From CBDCFV01 sp963664625 (GTDB lineage Bacteria > Chloroflexota > Dehalococcoidia > Lucifugimonadales > UBA3495): DNA of 64,000 nt. Positions 51,068 through 59,621 of the stretch are shown here, piece after piece. The position numbers and the translations under genes are program-made. Positions within the stretch are counted from its first letter, which is position 1. Each line of letters begins with the position of its first letter. The stretch is from NCBI GenBank assembly GCA_963664625.1, contig OY761541.1, positions 2,728,001-2,792,000 on the forward strand, read 5' to 3'. A model generated the notes under the pieces. The model worked only from the letters and a program-made list of their open reading frames with translations, searched no databases and was not told where the DNA came from.

Positions 51068-51619
51068 CTATCTCTGCTGGCGAAAGAGCTTCCACACAGG
51101 GGTAGAGAAGCCGGGGAGCAAGTCTCCCCCGTCCAGTTCGTCGTCCTCGGTTAAAGTCACCGGGTCTACTCCGGGGCGGTATACCGTGACAGTCACACGG
51201 CCCGGGTCAGCCATCCACACTTGACTGGACCCGTAACGGAGCCACATCGCCGCCTTGTCGGCCAATTCCGCATAAGTGTTGCTCGGTGACTTGATTTCCA
51301 CGGCCAAGTCAGGGGCCAGTTCCGGGTAGCCCACAGTGTCCTGCGGCACGCGCCCAGGGGAAATCCAGGACACGTCAGGCGCGCGAACCGTGTCGGGGCT
51401 ACTTTCCAGTCGATAGTGAGGTTCCACGCAAAGACCGTCATAGCCGATAGACTCGCCGTACAGGAAAAGCAGCCCGCTTATCCTGCCGCCTACAAATCCG
51501 TGCATATATCCTGGAGCCACTTTCTCGCTCAACACACCCCGAATCAACTCGTGCCTTCTGCCTTCATCCGGCATAAGGAGTAGTTCTTCGGCGGTAACCA
51601 GCTTGTGCTTGGTGGTCAT
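51068..51619 (-). CDS. Uma2 family endonuclease-like protein (DUF820)
   Basis: 183 residues. The PD-(D/E)xK core of the family is visible as PDVSWISPG and PDLAVEIKSPS. The N-terminus (TAEELLLMPDEGRRHELIRG) is typical. These proteins are abundant in cyanobacteria and Chloroflexota and often linked to mobile DNA; function is unproved. It lies 12 bases downstream of the aminotransferase gene, same strand. Confidence 0.9.
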   Translation of the reverse strand: MTTKHKLVTAEELLLMPDEGRRHELIRGVLSEKVAPGYMHGFVGGRISGLLFLYGESIGYDGLCVEPHYRLESSPDTVRAPDVSWISPGRVPQDTVGYPELAPDLAVEIKSPSNTYAELADKAAMWLRYGSSQVWMADPGRVTVTVYRPGVDPVTLTEDDELDGGDLLPGFSTPVWKLFRQQR

Positions 51620-51631
51620 CTGGAGGTGTTC

Positions 51632-52834
51632 CTAATCATTTGCCAAGGCCTGCTGGGCGGCGGCTAGGCTGGCGCCTTGGGCTACTTCGTAGCCTTGGGC
51701 CGTGAGGATCCGCTCCAGGGCGGAGAGGAGGGCGAAGACGTTGGTCTCGCGGGCGGAGTCGCCCATCAACCCGATGCGCCACACCCTGCCGCGTAGTTCT
51801 CCCAAACCGCCGCCGACCTCGATGTTGTAGTCCCGGAGCAGCGCGGCCCGAACGGTGGCATCGTCTATGCCGTCGGGGATTACGGCGGTGGTCAGCGGGT
51901 TGAGTCGGTGGTCCTGGTCGGCCAGCAGGCCGATGCCGATGGCCTGCAAGCCTGCCCGCAATGATCCGGCGACACGGGCGTGGCGGTCGAACCGGGCCTC
52001 CAGCCCCTCTTCCATGAGCATCCGCAGGGCTTCACGGAAAGCGTAGGTCATGGAGATGGGGGAAGTATGGTGATAAGCCCTGGCTTGGGACCAGTAGCTT
52101 TCTAGGTCCTTGATGCTGAAGTAGAAGCTCTGCACCTTGCTGCTGCGGTTGTTGACCACTTCCATGGCGCGGGGGCCGAAGCTGACGGGGGCTAGTCCCG
52201 GAGGGGCGCCCAAGCACTTCTGGGAGGCGCTGTAGGACACGTCTATATCCCAGTCGTCCAGCCGTATGTCGTGGCTGCCGAGGGAGGTCACCGCGTCCAC
52301 AATCACCAATGCGCCGTGGCGGTGGGCCAAGTCGACTATGTCGGGCAGCGGGGTGAGCACCCCGGTGGATGTCTCGCCGTGGACCACTCCTACGGCCTTG
52401 ACGCGGGAGTGTTTCCCAAGCTCGGCGGCAAGCTCTTCCAAGGCCACCGGCTTGCCCCACTGGGCATCGACGATGTGGACTTCTGCGCCGCACCGCTCTG
52501 CGATGTCGGCCAATCGCGCCCCGAAATACCCGTTTCGGCAGACGATCATGGTGTCGCCGTGTTCCAGGATGTTGGCGCAGGCCGCTTCCATGCCGCCGGT
52601 GCCGGTGGCGGAAAGGGGCAGGGTCATGGCGTTGGAGGTGTGGTACACCTCTCGCAGCATGTCACCGACCTCGTCCATGACTTGGAAGAAGTCGGGGTCA
52701 AGGTGGCCTACGACCGGCAAGGTCATGGCTTGGAGGACACGGGGATGGACGCTGCTGGGTCCGGGTCCCAGAAGCACCCTGGAAGATGGCCTCAACTCGT
52801 TAAGGTAGGAAGTAGACAAGTCGCTTCGCTCCAA
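51632..52834 (-). CDS. Class V aminotransferase (alanine/serine-glyoxylate aminotransferase-like)
   Basis: 400 residues. Fold-type I class V enzyme with LLGPGPSSVHPRVLQAM, SATGTGGMEAA, VVHGETSTGVLTP, VDAVTSLGSHDI and the PLP lysine in SASQKCLGAPPGLA. Family members move the amino group from alanine or serine to glyoxylate. Next to glycolate oxidase genes, it would turn glyoxylate into glycine, a photorespiration-like salvage; the direction is inference. Confidence 0.88.
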   Translation of the reverse strand: MERSDLSTSYLNELRPSSRVLLGPGPSSVHPRVLQAMTLPVVGHLDPDFFQVMDEVGDMLREVYHTSNAMTLPLSATGTGGMEAACANILEHGDTMIVCRNGYFGARLADIAERCGAEVHIVDAQWGKPVALEELAAELGKHSRVKAVGVVHGETSTGVLTPLPDIVDLAHRHGALVIVDAVTSLGSHDIRLDDWDIDVSYSASQKCLGAPPGLAPVSFGPRAMEVVNNRSSKVQSFYFSIKDLESYWSQARAYHHTSPISMTYAFREALRMLMEEGLEARFDRHARVAGSLRAGLQAIGIGLLADQDHRLNPLTTAVIPDGIDDATVRAALLRDYNIEVGGGLGELRGRVWRIGLMGDSARETNVFALLSALERILTAQGYEVAQGASLAAAQQALAND

Positions 52835-52841
52835 ATTAATT

Positions 52842-52905
52842 GTCAGTGGCCAGTGACTAGGAGCCAGTGGCCAGCACGCAGTGGCGGTGGCCGCTAACCA
52901 CCGTT
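52842..52905. repeat. CAGTGGCCAGTG-type simple repeats
   Basis: TGTCAGTGGCCAGTGACTAG, then GAGCCAGTGGCCAGCACGCAGTGG and GGTGGCCGCTAACC. It resembles the repeats at 48152-48257 and fills the space between the SDR and aminotransferase genes. Confidence 0.6.
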
Positions 52906-53703
52906 CTATACTACCGCCGAGACGCCGCCGTCGATGTTGACGGCGATGCCGGTGAGGTAGCTGGCACGGTCAGAGGCCAGGAAGGCGATGACGTCGCCGG
53001 CTTCCTCGGGTTCGCCGACGCGGCCGATGGGCACCGACCGGCCTTGGGCCAACTGGTCGTAGAACACGTCTTCGCCAAGGCCGGGCTCGGTCTGTAGCCG
53101 GGCCTCGTACCGCCTGCGGTGCTGGCCACTCTTGATGAGGCCGATACAGACGGTGGACACGAGGATGTTGTCTTGGGCCAGGTCCTTGGAAAGGCCCTTG
53201 GTGATGGCTATTCCGGCGGCCCTGGAGATGGACGTGGGCATGGAATTTGCGCCGGGGGTGCGGCCTCCCAGGTTGGTCACGTTGATGATGCGGCCGCCGC
53301 CGACCTTGCGCATCTCCGGGATGGACTGTTGGATGAGCCGTATTGCGCCCCACACCTTCAACTCGAAGTCGAACTCCCAGTCCTCCTGGCTGACCTGCTC
53401 AAAGCCCTTGGCCATAGAGGTGCCGGCGTTGTTGACCAGAATGTCCAGCCGCCCAAACCGGTCCAAGGTAGTCTGCACAACCCGCTCGGCAGTGTCGGCG
53501 CCGGTTACGTCGGCGGAGAGGGGTATAACGGCGCCCTCGGTGGCGGCCCAGATTTCCTCGGCGGCTTGGTCGAGCATTTCCTGCCCGCGGGCCACGATTA
53601 CAACTTTTGCGCCCTCTTTGCACATGCTGAGGGCGGCGGCCTTGCCGATGCCGTCGCTGCCGCCGGTAATAATTGCTACTTTGTCCTGAAGTCCAAGGTC
53701 CAT
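52906..53703 (-). CDS. SDR-fold protein lacking the YxxxK catalytic pair
   Basis: 265 residues from ATG 53703 (AGGAG upstream). The cofactor half is normal (TGGSDGIGKAAA, LVNNAGTS). At the catalytic position, where YxxxK is expected, the sequence is NSMPTSISRAAG, so both Tyr and Lys are absent. A subgroup of SDR-like proteins with this change exists in databases as beta-ketoacyl-reductase-like forms. It may bind NAD(P) without normal chemistry, or use other residues. Confidence 0.85.
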   Translation of the reverse strand: MDLGLQDKVAIITGGSDGIGKAAALSMCKEGAKVVIVARGQEMLDQAAEEIWAATEGAVIPLSADVTGADTAERVVQTTLDRFGRLDILVNNAGTSMAKGFEQVSQEDWEFDFELKVWGAIRLIQQSIPEMRKVGGGRIINVTNLGGRTPGANSMPTSISRAAGIAITKGLSKDLAQDNILVSTVCIGLIKSGQHRRRYEARLQTEPGLGEDVFYDQLAQGRSVPIGRVGEPEEAGDVIAFLASDRASYLTGIAVNIDGGVSAVV

Positions 53704-53845
53704 GGGGAGAACTCCTGAAGGGGTGGATGAATCTGACCGTGGGCCATTATACAACATGTTGGAGGGACGGGAGTGGGGGCTTCGGGAGAAGCTTGTGGCA
53801 TGACAGTGGAGCAGAGGAGGTTATGACCGCCAAGGTTTGATCCCT

Positions 53846-54757
53846 TCATATCCATTCGTTCTCTGATGTCAAAATCGCTTGGGTGAACCCACAGGTGGAT
53901 TCATGCAATCGTTCTGACAAGGCAGGCGACAAATACAAAGACTCCACGGTTGCGTGGTCAACGCCTAGAAGAGTTGATTGACTTGACCTTCCAGCGTGGA
54001 TATCCAAGCGAGTCAATTGCAGATGTTCAGGAAGCGGCTTACCATACTGCTTTTCTCCAGTTCTTCCATCATAGCTGACCATAAATGACAGCCGCCGGTC
54101 ATTCATCCAAGCCAATGCTTCTATAAACTCACCAAATGAGACACCCTCGTAGTAACGATGATCTCTAGTGAAGGAAGTGCCTTGGTATGGCGGGTCCATA
54201 TATAGAACATCGATGAGTGTAGCGGAAGCCGCAACATCCCGAAAATCGGATGACGACAGAACCGTTCTGTCTGACAAGGCCTCGGACACGGCCATAATCT
54301 GCTGACGCATCTTGAGAGGATGCATCCCCATTCGCCTATTGTCGGGGCTTTGGTTGAAATTGCCTTCAGAACTGTACCTGACCGAGCCCTTTACTATCCG
54401 TGCTAACAAATAAAGCAGGTGGTGCGGTTCATGAGTAGAGTTGAACTGATCGCGCACTCGGGAGAAATATTTCTTCCGGTCGGGTTGTTGATCGTGCCAT
54501 AGTCGCTCGTATCCGTCAGCCAGCTCAGCAGGACGCTCCAAGATCCAAGACCACAAGGTCATCAGAGACGGGTTAATGTCATTAAGCCAAAATCTTTCCG
54601 CGAATCCATGCGCCGCTGCCGCAATAGAAATAGCTGCGGAGCCGCAAAACGGCTCGACCAGCGAACCGTCATTCTTAGGGATGAACGGCAGAATGTGGCG
54701 CGCAATACTTCGTTTGCTGCCCTGATAAGGGAACGGATGCGGAGTTCGAATTGTCAT
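53846..54757 (-). CDS. Dam-type N6-adenine DNA methyltransferase
   Basis: 303 residues of the D12 class: PYQGSKRSIA (SAM pocket), EPFCGSAAIS (motif I), DPPYQGTSF (motif IV), and FMVSYDGRTG. It methylates adenine in a short palindromic site, but the target (GATC or other) is not deducible. No restriction gene lies beside it. AT-richer than its neighbours by eye, and next to an IS, so probably acquired. Confidence 0.9.
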   Translation of the reverse strand: MTIRTPHPFPYQGSKRSIARHILPFIPKNDGSLVEPFCGSAAISIAAAAHGFAERFWLNDINPSLMTLWSWILERPAELADGYERLWHDQQPDRKKYFSRVRDQFNSTHEPHHLLYLLARIVKGSVRYSSEGNFNQSPDNRRMGMHPLKMRQQIMAVSEALSDRTVLSSSDFRDVAASATLIDVLYMDPPYQGTSFTRDHRYYEGVSFGEFIEALAWMNDRRLSFMVSYDGRTGEKQYGKPLPEHLQLTRLDIHAGRSSQSTLLGVDHATVESLYLSPALSERLHESTCGFTQAILTSENEWI

Positions 54758-54889
54758 GGTCTACACAATATGGAAACTATAAACGCAGAGTTGTGATAGT
54801 CAAGCGGAATGTGTCACTTCACTCGGTTTATTCGATTTATAGGGAATGTTACCTGGATTATATCTTTCAAATAATATTGACCAAGCCGG

Positions 54890-56108
54890 TAGGGTCTTTT
54901 AATTGTCTGGGGATAAGCCGATGAGAGTCAGGGTCTCCCAAGGTTTCCAGCCGTAGTGGCGCAGGGCTGCCGTTATGTTCTTCACTCCGGTCAGCCGCAA
55001 CAACCCCATCACCAGGTTTCGCAACGCCGCCAGCAGTTGCGGCGCCGATCCGGTGCGCACCTGGCTTTGGTCTTCGCCAAATACCACGTCCCTTACCCAG
55101 TGCACCTGGTTCTCAATCCCCCAATGTCCCCTCCATATCTCCAGCAACCGGGCAGCATCCGCCCGTTCCGGGGGCAGGCTGGTGACGGCATAGGCAAGCT
55201 CCACTGACTCCTTGCCCTTTCGCCTCCTTGTCCGTTCCACACAGCAGACTTGCCCCAAGCCAGGCCAATCCAAGTACTCATTCAGGGCCGTTGAGGCCCA
55301 CAACCGCCGCCGTTCCTGTCGGTCTCCGTGCCGGCCCTCCCGGACCACCTCATCAAAACACTCTCCCCACGGCGGCTGCTCAAACAGCAACCTCACTGCC
55401 TCTTTCACCCATGGCTGGTTGTCCTTCACCACCCAGAAATAGTCTCCGCCCATCTCCGCCACTCGCCGGCTCAACTCCCGTTGGGCGTATAGCGCGTCCC
55501 CCGTCACCACCCTGCCGCGCAGGTCCAACTCTGCCAGCAGGCTGAAGGCCACTCCCAGTTCACTCTCCTTGCGATGACCCCTTACCCCCCTTTTGTCCCA
55601 CCACCAGGCCGCTTTCCCGAGCATATGCCGCCACCAGCCTTACCCCAGGCAATTCCTCCCCGTGAATCCCGCGCAGGGCCTTGCCGTCTATGGCGATGGT
55701 GCCCTCTCCCTCTCCCATGGACTCTTGGGCCCAGCGGCCCAGAGCCGACTCAAAAGCCTCCACGTCCAACCGGCGGAAAAGGTGGTGCAGCGTTGCCACG
55801 CATGGGGTCTGCTCCCGGCTGAACCCCAGACTTTGAGCCATTCCGGGATGTTCCCGTCCCCACTGGGCAATGGCATACAGGCTCCTGGCCCCTCCCAGCA
55901 TCGCGCACACCGACAGCGCCAGAATCGCTGGCAAGGGATGCCGAACCCCGCGGGGCTTCCTGGGGTCCTCTATCCCCTTCAGGGCTTCCAGCAATCCGGG
56001 ACCCCATTCCCCAACTCTCTCCTCCCACAAAACCATCCTCCACTTTCTCGAACTCTCCCATTGTCATCCAGTACCCTACACCGTACTCCAGACAATTAAA
56101 AGACCCTA
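54890..56108 (-). mobile_element. ISAs1-like insertion sequence
   Basis: 1219 bp. The ends are perfect inverted repeats: TAGGGTCTTTTAATTGTCTG (54890 on) and its reverse complement ending at 56108, 21 bp in all. It is flanked by an 11-bp target duplication GACCAAGCCGG (54879-54889 and 56109-56119). The transposase is of the ISAs1 (H-repeat) DDE type. The element sits between the Dam-type gene and the tetrapyrrole operon. Confidence 0.9.
54899..56036 (-). pseudogene. ISAs1 family transposase, frameshifted
   Basis: The N-terminal part (56036 to 55560; GIEDPRKPRGVRHPLPAILA, IAIDGKALRG) and C-terminal part (55624 to 54899; VVTGDALYAQRELSR, ENQVHWVRDVVFGED) are in different frames. The change is +1 and lies near a run of A4G6 at about 55585-55600. 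A slippage signal cannot be excluded, but ISAs1 transposases are normally one frame, so this looks like a disabling indel or a sequencing error. Confidence 0.85.
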
Positions 56109-56211
56109 GACCAAGCCGGTCGTTTCCATTGACGGTGTTGCTTGCCTGTGATAGCCTCTCTACGGCAAATTTCCGGCATTAAAGTTTTTTGTAGATTTCT
56201 ATAGATTTTTG

Positions 56212-56826
56212 ATGCTTGAACAACAGCCTGAACCGGAACGATGGCTGCCGTTGCGCGATGCCTGCCGCCTGCTCGACGTGAACGAGGCAACGCTCCGTCA
56301 ATGGGCCGACAACGGCTACGTGAGAGTGTACCGGACTCCCGGCGGCCATCGCCGATTCTGGAGCAGCGACGTTCTATCGCTGGCCGACGACGGGGCCACT
56401 CCCGGCAGTCGGGGCCATGACAACGGGTTGGAGGGGTCCGCTCTGCGCCGTATCCGGCGGCGTTTGCACGGCGATACTGTAGCCCGGCAGCCTTGGTACC
56501 AGAGCGTCGAGGAGGAGGGACGGGACCGGATGCGCCTGTTCGGGCGCCGGTTGCTTTCGCTGCTCGTACAGGAGCCGTACCGCCGGCGTCAACGCCAGGA
56601 AGCGCTGGCCGAGTCCCACGTACTGGGAAGGGAGTACGGCAGCGAGATGGCCGAACGCGGCGTGGCCTTGACCGACACCCTGGAGGCGTTCGTCTTTTTC
56701 CGGTCGATGGTGCTGGAGTCGGTGGAACCCAAAGCATGGACACGGGTGCTGGAGTTGGCCGACCGGGTCATGGTGGGTCTGGCCGAATCGTACCAAAGGC
56801 ATTCAAGCCAAACACATTCAAGTTAG
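56212..56826 (+). CDS. MerR-like HTH regulator
   Basis: 204 residues from ATG 56212. An N-terminal winged HTH of the MerR/excisionase type (residues 12-60, with ATLRQWADNGYV and TPGGHRRF) is followed by a helical C-terminal domain (80-200) of unknown ligand. It lies 20 bases before the siroheme decarboxylase gene, so it may regulate tetrapyrrole synthesis; that is inference from position. Ribosome site weak. Confidence 0.78.
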   Translation: MLEQQPEPERWLPLRDACRLLDVNEATLRQWADNGYVRVYRTPGGHRRFWSSDVLSLADDGATPGSRGHDNGLEGSALRRIRRRLHGDTVARQPWYQSVEEEGRDRMRLFGRRLLSLLVQEPYRRRQRQEALAESHVLGREYGSEMAERGVALTDTLEAFVFFRSMVLESVEPKAWTRVLELADRVMVGLAESYQRHSSQTHSS

Positions 56827-56846
56827 AGAGGGATGGACTTTCCGCT

Positions 56847-57917
56847 ATGGACTTAACCGATCGCAAGCTGTTGAACATCATCCAAGGGCGTTTTCCACTG
56901 GTCGACCGGCCCTACCAAGCCTTGGGCGACGAGTTGGGGATAGGCGAAGATGAGGTGATCGAGCGTCTGACCGTATTGAAACGCCAGAACGTGCTGCGGC
57001 AAATCAGCGCGATTTTCGATACCCGGCGCTTGGGGTACAAGACCACGCTGGTGGCAATGGCTTTCGAGCCGGAAGACTTGCATCGCAGCGCCCTGATAAT
57101 CAACAGGCATCCCGGCGTAAGCCACAACTATGCCCGGGAAGGGTCCTACTACAACCTGTGGTTTACCGTGGCGGTGCCGCCCGACCACGAGCTTGAAGAC
57201 ACCGTCGCCTTCATGGCCCGCGAGACCGGTGCCCTGAACTACCGCGTGATGCCTACCATCCGGTTTTTCAAGATCGGCGTCAACTTCGACATGGTCAAGG
57301 GAAAGGGGTCCTCCTACAACTACAGCCCGGACGGGTACAACAATAGCGCCGCCAAAGACTGGAACAAGGCTGTTCCCTTGACCGACACCGACAAGGCGGC
57401 AATCCGGGAGTTGCAAGAAGACCTTGCATTAGTGTCCGATCCCTTCGCGGAAATGGCGACCCGGCTGGGCGTATCCACGGCGCAGTTGTTCACTATGGCC
57501 CAAGAGTTCCAGGACCGGAGGTTCATGCGCCGCTACAGTGCGGTGTTGCACCACCGGCGTTCCGGGTTCCGTTCCAACGCCATGATTGTATGGAAAGTGC
57601 CGGAGGAACGGTCTGAAGAGGTTGGGATGACGATGGCTCAACACGATGCCGTTACCCACTGCTACCAGAGGCCCACCTTCCCCGACTGGCCCTATACCCA
57701 CTTCACCATGGTCCACGCCACCACCAACGAGGGATGCGAGGAGATCGAGCGGGAGATAAGTGCCGCGACAGGAATTACGGACAGGCTGATGCTCTACAGC
57801 ACCAGGGAATACAAAAAGACCCGGGTGCGTTACTTTGTGGATGACTACGACAGGTACCGGGCGACCCAAGAGGCTACGCCAAGCCATTCGTCGCAGTCCG
57901 CGATGGCCCAAGCGTAG
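56847..57917 (+). CDS. Siroheme decarboxylase, AhbA-AhbB fusion (Lrp/AsnC-like)
   Basis: 356 residues from ATG 56847. Two Lrp-like halves: 1-160 with an HTH (LGIGEDEVIERL) and SHNYAREGSYYNLWFT, and 180-340 with HTH-like LGVSTAQLF and THCYQRPTFPDWPYTHFT. The HNY/HCYQR motifs are those of AhbA/AhbB (NirD-type) siroheme decarboxylases, which remove two acetate carboxyls from siroheme to give didecarboxysiroheme. In archaea and sulfate reducers these are usually two genes. It is followed at 13 bases by siroheme synthase. The radical-SAM AhbC/AhbD are not in the window. Confidence 0.88.
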   Translation: MDLTDRKLLNIIQGRFPLVDRPYQALGDELGIGEDEVIERLTVLKRQNVLRQISAIFDTRRLGYKTTLVAMAFEPEDLHRSALIINRHPGVSHNYAREGSYYNLWFTVAVPPDHELEDTVAFMARETGALNYRVMPTIRFFKIGVNFDMVKGKGSSYNYSPDGYNNSAAKDWNKAVPLTDTDKAAIRELQEDLALVSDPFAEMATRLGVSTAQLFTMAQEFQDRRFMRRYSAVLHHRRSGFRSNAMIVWKVPEERSEEVGMTMAQHDAVTHCYQRPTFPDWPYTHFTMVHATTNEGCEEIEREISAATGITDRLMLYSTREYKKTRVRYFVDDYDRYRATQEATPSHSSQSAMAQA

Positions 57918-57930
57918 CGGGGGAGCCAGT

Positions 57931-58635
57931 ATGCCAGCCTACTATCCAGTATATTTAGACCTGACAGACAAGCTATGCCTGGTTATCGGCGGAGGGGCCG
58001 TAGCCGAAGACAAAATCGCCAAGCTGAAGGGGTTCGGCGCCAGAATTTCAGTAATCAGCCCGGCCTTGACTCCATCGTTGCAAGCGTGCGCGGAGCGGGG
58101 TGAGTTGGAATGGCATCCCCGCGAATACCAACCGGGCGACCTGCGCGGGGTATTCCTGGGCATCGCGGCCACCAACCGCCGGGACGTGAATGAGTCCATC
58201 TTCAAGGAAGCGACGGAGTTGGGTGTGTTGATGAATGTGGTGGACAAGCCGGACCAATGCTCGTTCATCGCTCCTTCCGTGGTAAAGCGGGGAGAGGTTA
58301 CCCTGGCCATATCGACCGGGGGCGCGAGCCCGGCACTAGCCCGCAAGCTTAGGGAAGAGTTGTCCGCATGTCCCACGTTGGAGTGGGCCGACTTGGCCGA
58401 CGTTCTGGCCCAAGCTAGAAAAGAGGTCAAGGACCGTCGGGTTGCCATCGACCGGCAGCGGTGGCAGTGCGCGATGACGCCGGAGTTGTTGCAACTGGTG
58501 CAATCGGGTTGCCATGAGGAAGCCCTGGATACGCTGCTTTCCAATTTGTTCGACCCGGAGACTCCGGGGCTGTGCCAAAGGGTGGACAAGTGCGGCGCGG
58601 ACACGTGCGCCCGGAGTCTTGAGGCAAGAGACTAA
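57931..58635 (+). CDS. Precorrin-2 dehydrogenase / sirohydrochlorin ferrochelatase (Met8-like)
   Basis: 234 residues from ATG 57931 (GGGGAG upstream). Rossmann motif VIGGGAVAEDKIAKL and the CysG-B signature SFIAPSVVKRGEVTLAISTGG are present. It oxidises precorrin-2 to sirohydrochlorin and may insert iron, giving siroheme for AhbAB. The C-terminal extension (205-234) with a CGADTC motif is unusual and could bind metal. In the hem operon between ahbAB and hemC. Confidence 0.9.
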   Translation: MPAYYPVYLDLTDKLCLVIGGGAVAEDKIAKLKGFGARISVISPALTPSLQACAERGELEWHPREYQPGDLRGVFLGIAATNRRDVNESIFKEATELGVLMNVVDKPDQCSFIAPSVVKRGEVTLAISTGGASPALARKLREELSACPTLEWADLADVLAQARKEVKDRRVAIDRQRWQCAMTPELLQLVQSGCHEEALDTLLSNLFDPETPGLCQRVDKCGADTCARSLEARD

Positions 58636-58653
58636 CCGGCTGGAGCGGAGCCC

Positions 58654-59592
58654 GTGAGCGATTCCACGACAATCAGGACCGGCACCAGGGGCAGCATCCT
58701 GGCCATACGCCAGACGGAAGAGGTACTGGCCCAACTTGGCCCCAAGTTCCCGGACTTGGATTTCCAAGTGGTGACTGTCCGTACTCAAGGGGATATCAAC
58801 GCCACCGCCTCGCTCACGGGGATGGGGCTTGGCGTGTTCGTCAACGAGATCGAACGCATGTTGCTGGACGGGGAACTGGACATGGCAGTCCACAGCCTGA
58901 AAGACATGCCCACCAAACTGCCGGACGGCTTGGTGATCGGGGCCATGACCAGCCGGCTGGACCCACGGGACGTGCTGGTAAACCGCTGGCATTGTAACCT
59001 ACCAGACTTGCCGGAAGGCGCCCGCATCGGCACCAGCAGTCCCCGCAGAAGGGCGCTGCTAAACAGCCTGTGCCCCCAAGCGACGGTTGTTCCCATTCGC
59101 GGCAACGTGGAGACTAGGCTGAGCAAGGCCCAGAGCGAGGACTACGACGGGGCGGTGCTGGCCGCCGCGGGGATGGTGCGCCTTGGGCTGACCGAACACA
59201 TAGACGAGTACCTGTCGCCCCAACGGTTCGTACCGCCACCAGGACAGGGGGTATTGGCGGTAGAGGTCCGGGAGGACAACCAGCGGATGATAGAGATGTT
59301 GCGCAGCGTAGACGACACCGCCACCCGCTTGGCCGCTACCGCTGAGCGCGCCTTCCTGGAAAAATTGGGCGGGGGTTGCCAGATTCCGGTGGGCGCCTAC
59401 GCCCGCGCCGAGGGCGACATACTGTTTTTGACCGTTTTCCTCAGTTCCCCAGACGGTCAAAAAGCCTTCCGCGCAAAGATCGACGGACTGAACATGGACC
59501 CGCTGCAACTCGCCAGTGATGCTTACTTGGCGGTGATGGAGCGGGGCGCGGGACCGTTGTTGGAGATAGAGTGGTCCGAGGTGGAACCGTAG
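58654..59592 (+). CDS. hemC: Hydroxymethylbilane synthase (porphobilinogen deaminase)
   Basis: 312 residues from GTG 58654. RTGTRGSILAIRQTEEV at the N-terminus, LDMAVHSLKDMPTKLPDG, TSSPRRRALL, and the dipyrromethane cofactor Cys in FLEKLGGGCQIPVGAYA. It polymerises four porphobilinogens to hydroxymethylbilane. Confidence 0.96.
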   Translation: MSDSTTIRTGTRGSILAIRQTEEVLAQLGPKFPDLDFQVVTVRTQGDINATASLTGMGLGVFVNEIERMLLDGELDMAVHSLKDMPTKLPDGLVIGAMTSRLDPRDVLVNRWHCNLPDLPEGARIGTSSPRRRALLNSLCPQATVVPIRGNVETRLSKAQSEDYDGAVLAAAGMVRLGLTEHIDEYLSPQRFVPPPGQGVLAVEVREDNQRMIEMLRSVDDTATRLAATAERAFLEKLGGGCQIPVGAYARAEGDILFLTVFLSSPDGQKAFRAKIDGLNMDPLQLASDAYLAVMERGAGPLLEIEWSEVEP

Positions 59593-59621
59593 GGCCTTGG
59601 TTGTGCTGTATTGTAGGGAGT

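Noticed and set aside
55585..55600. Programmed -1 frameshift in the transposase
   Set aside because: The change needed is +1, and ISAs1 elements do not use frameshifting as a rule, so a simple indel is more likely.
56493..56846. Upstream extension of the AhbAB frame
   Set aside because: The extension overlaps the regulator gene in another frame and has antisense-like composition; family similarity begins at MDLTDRKLL (56847).
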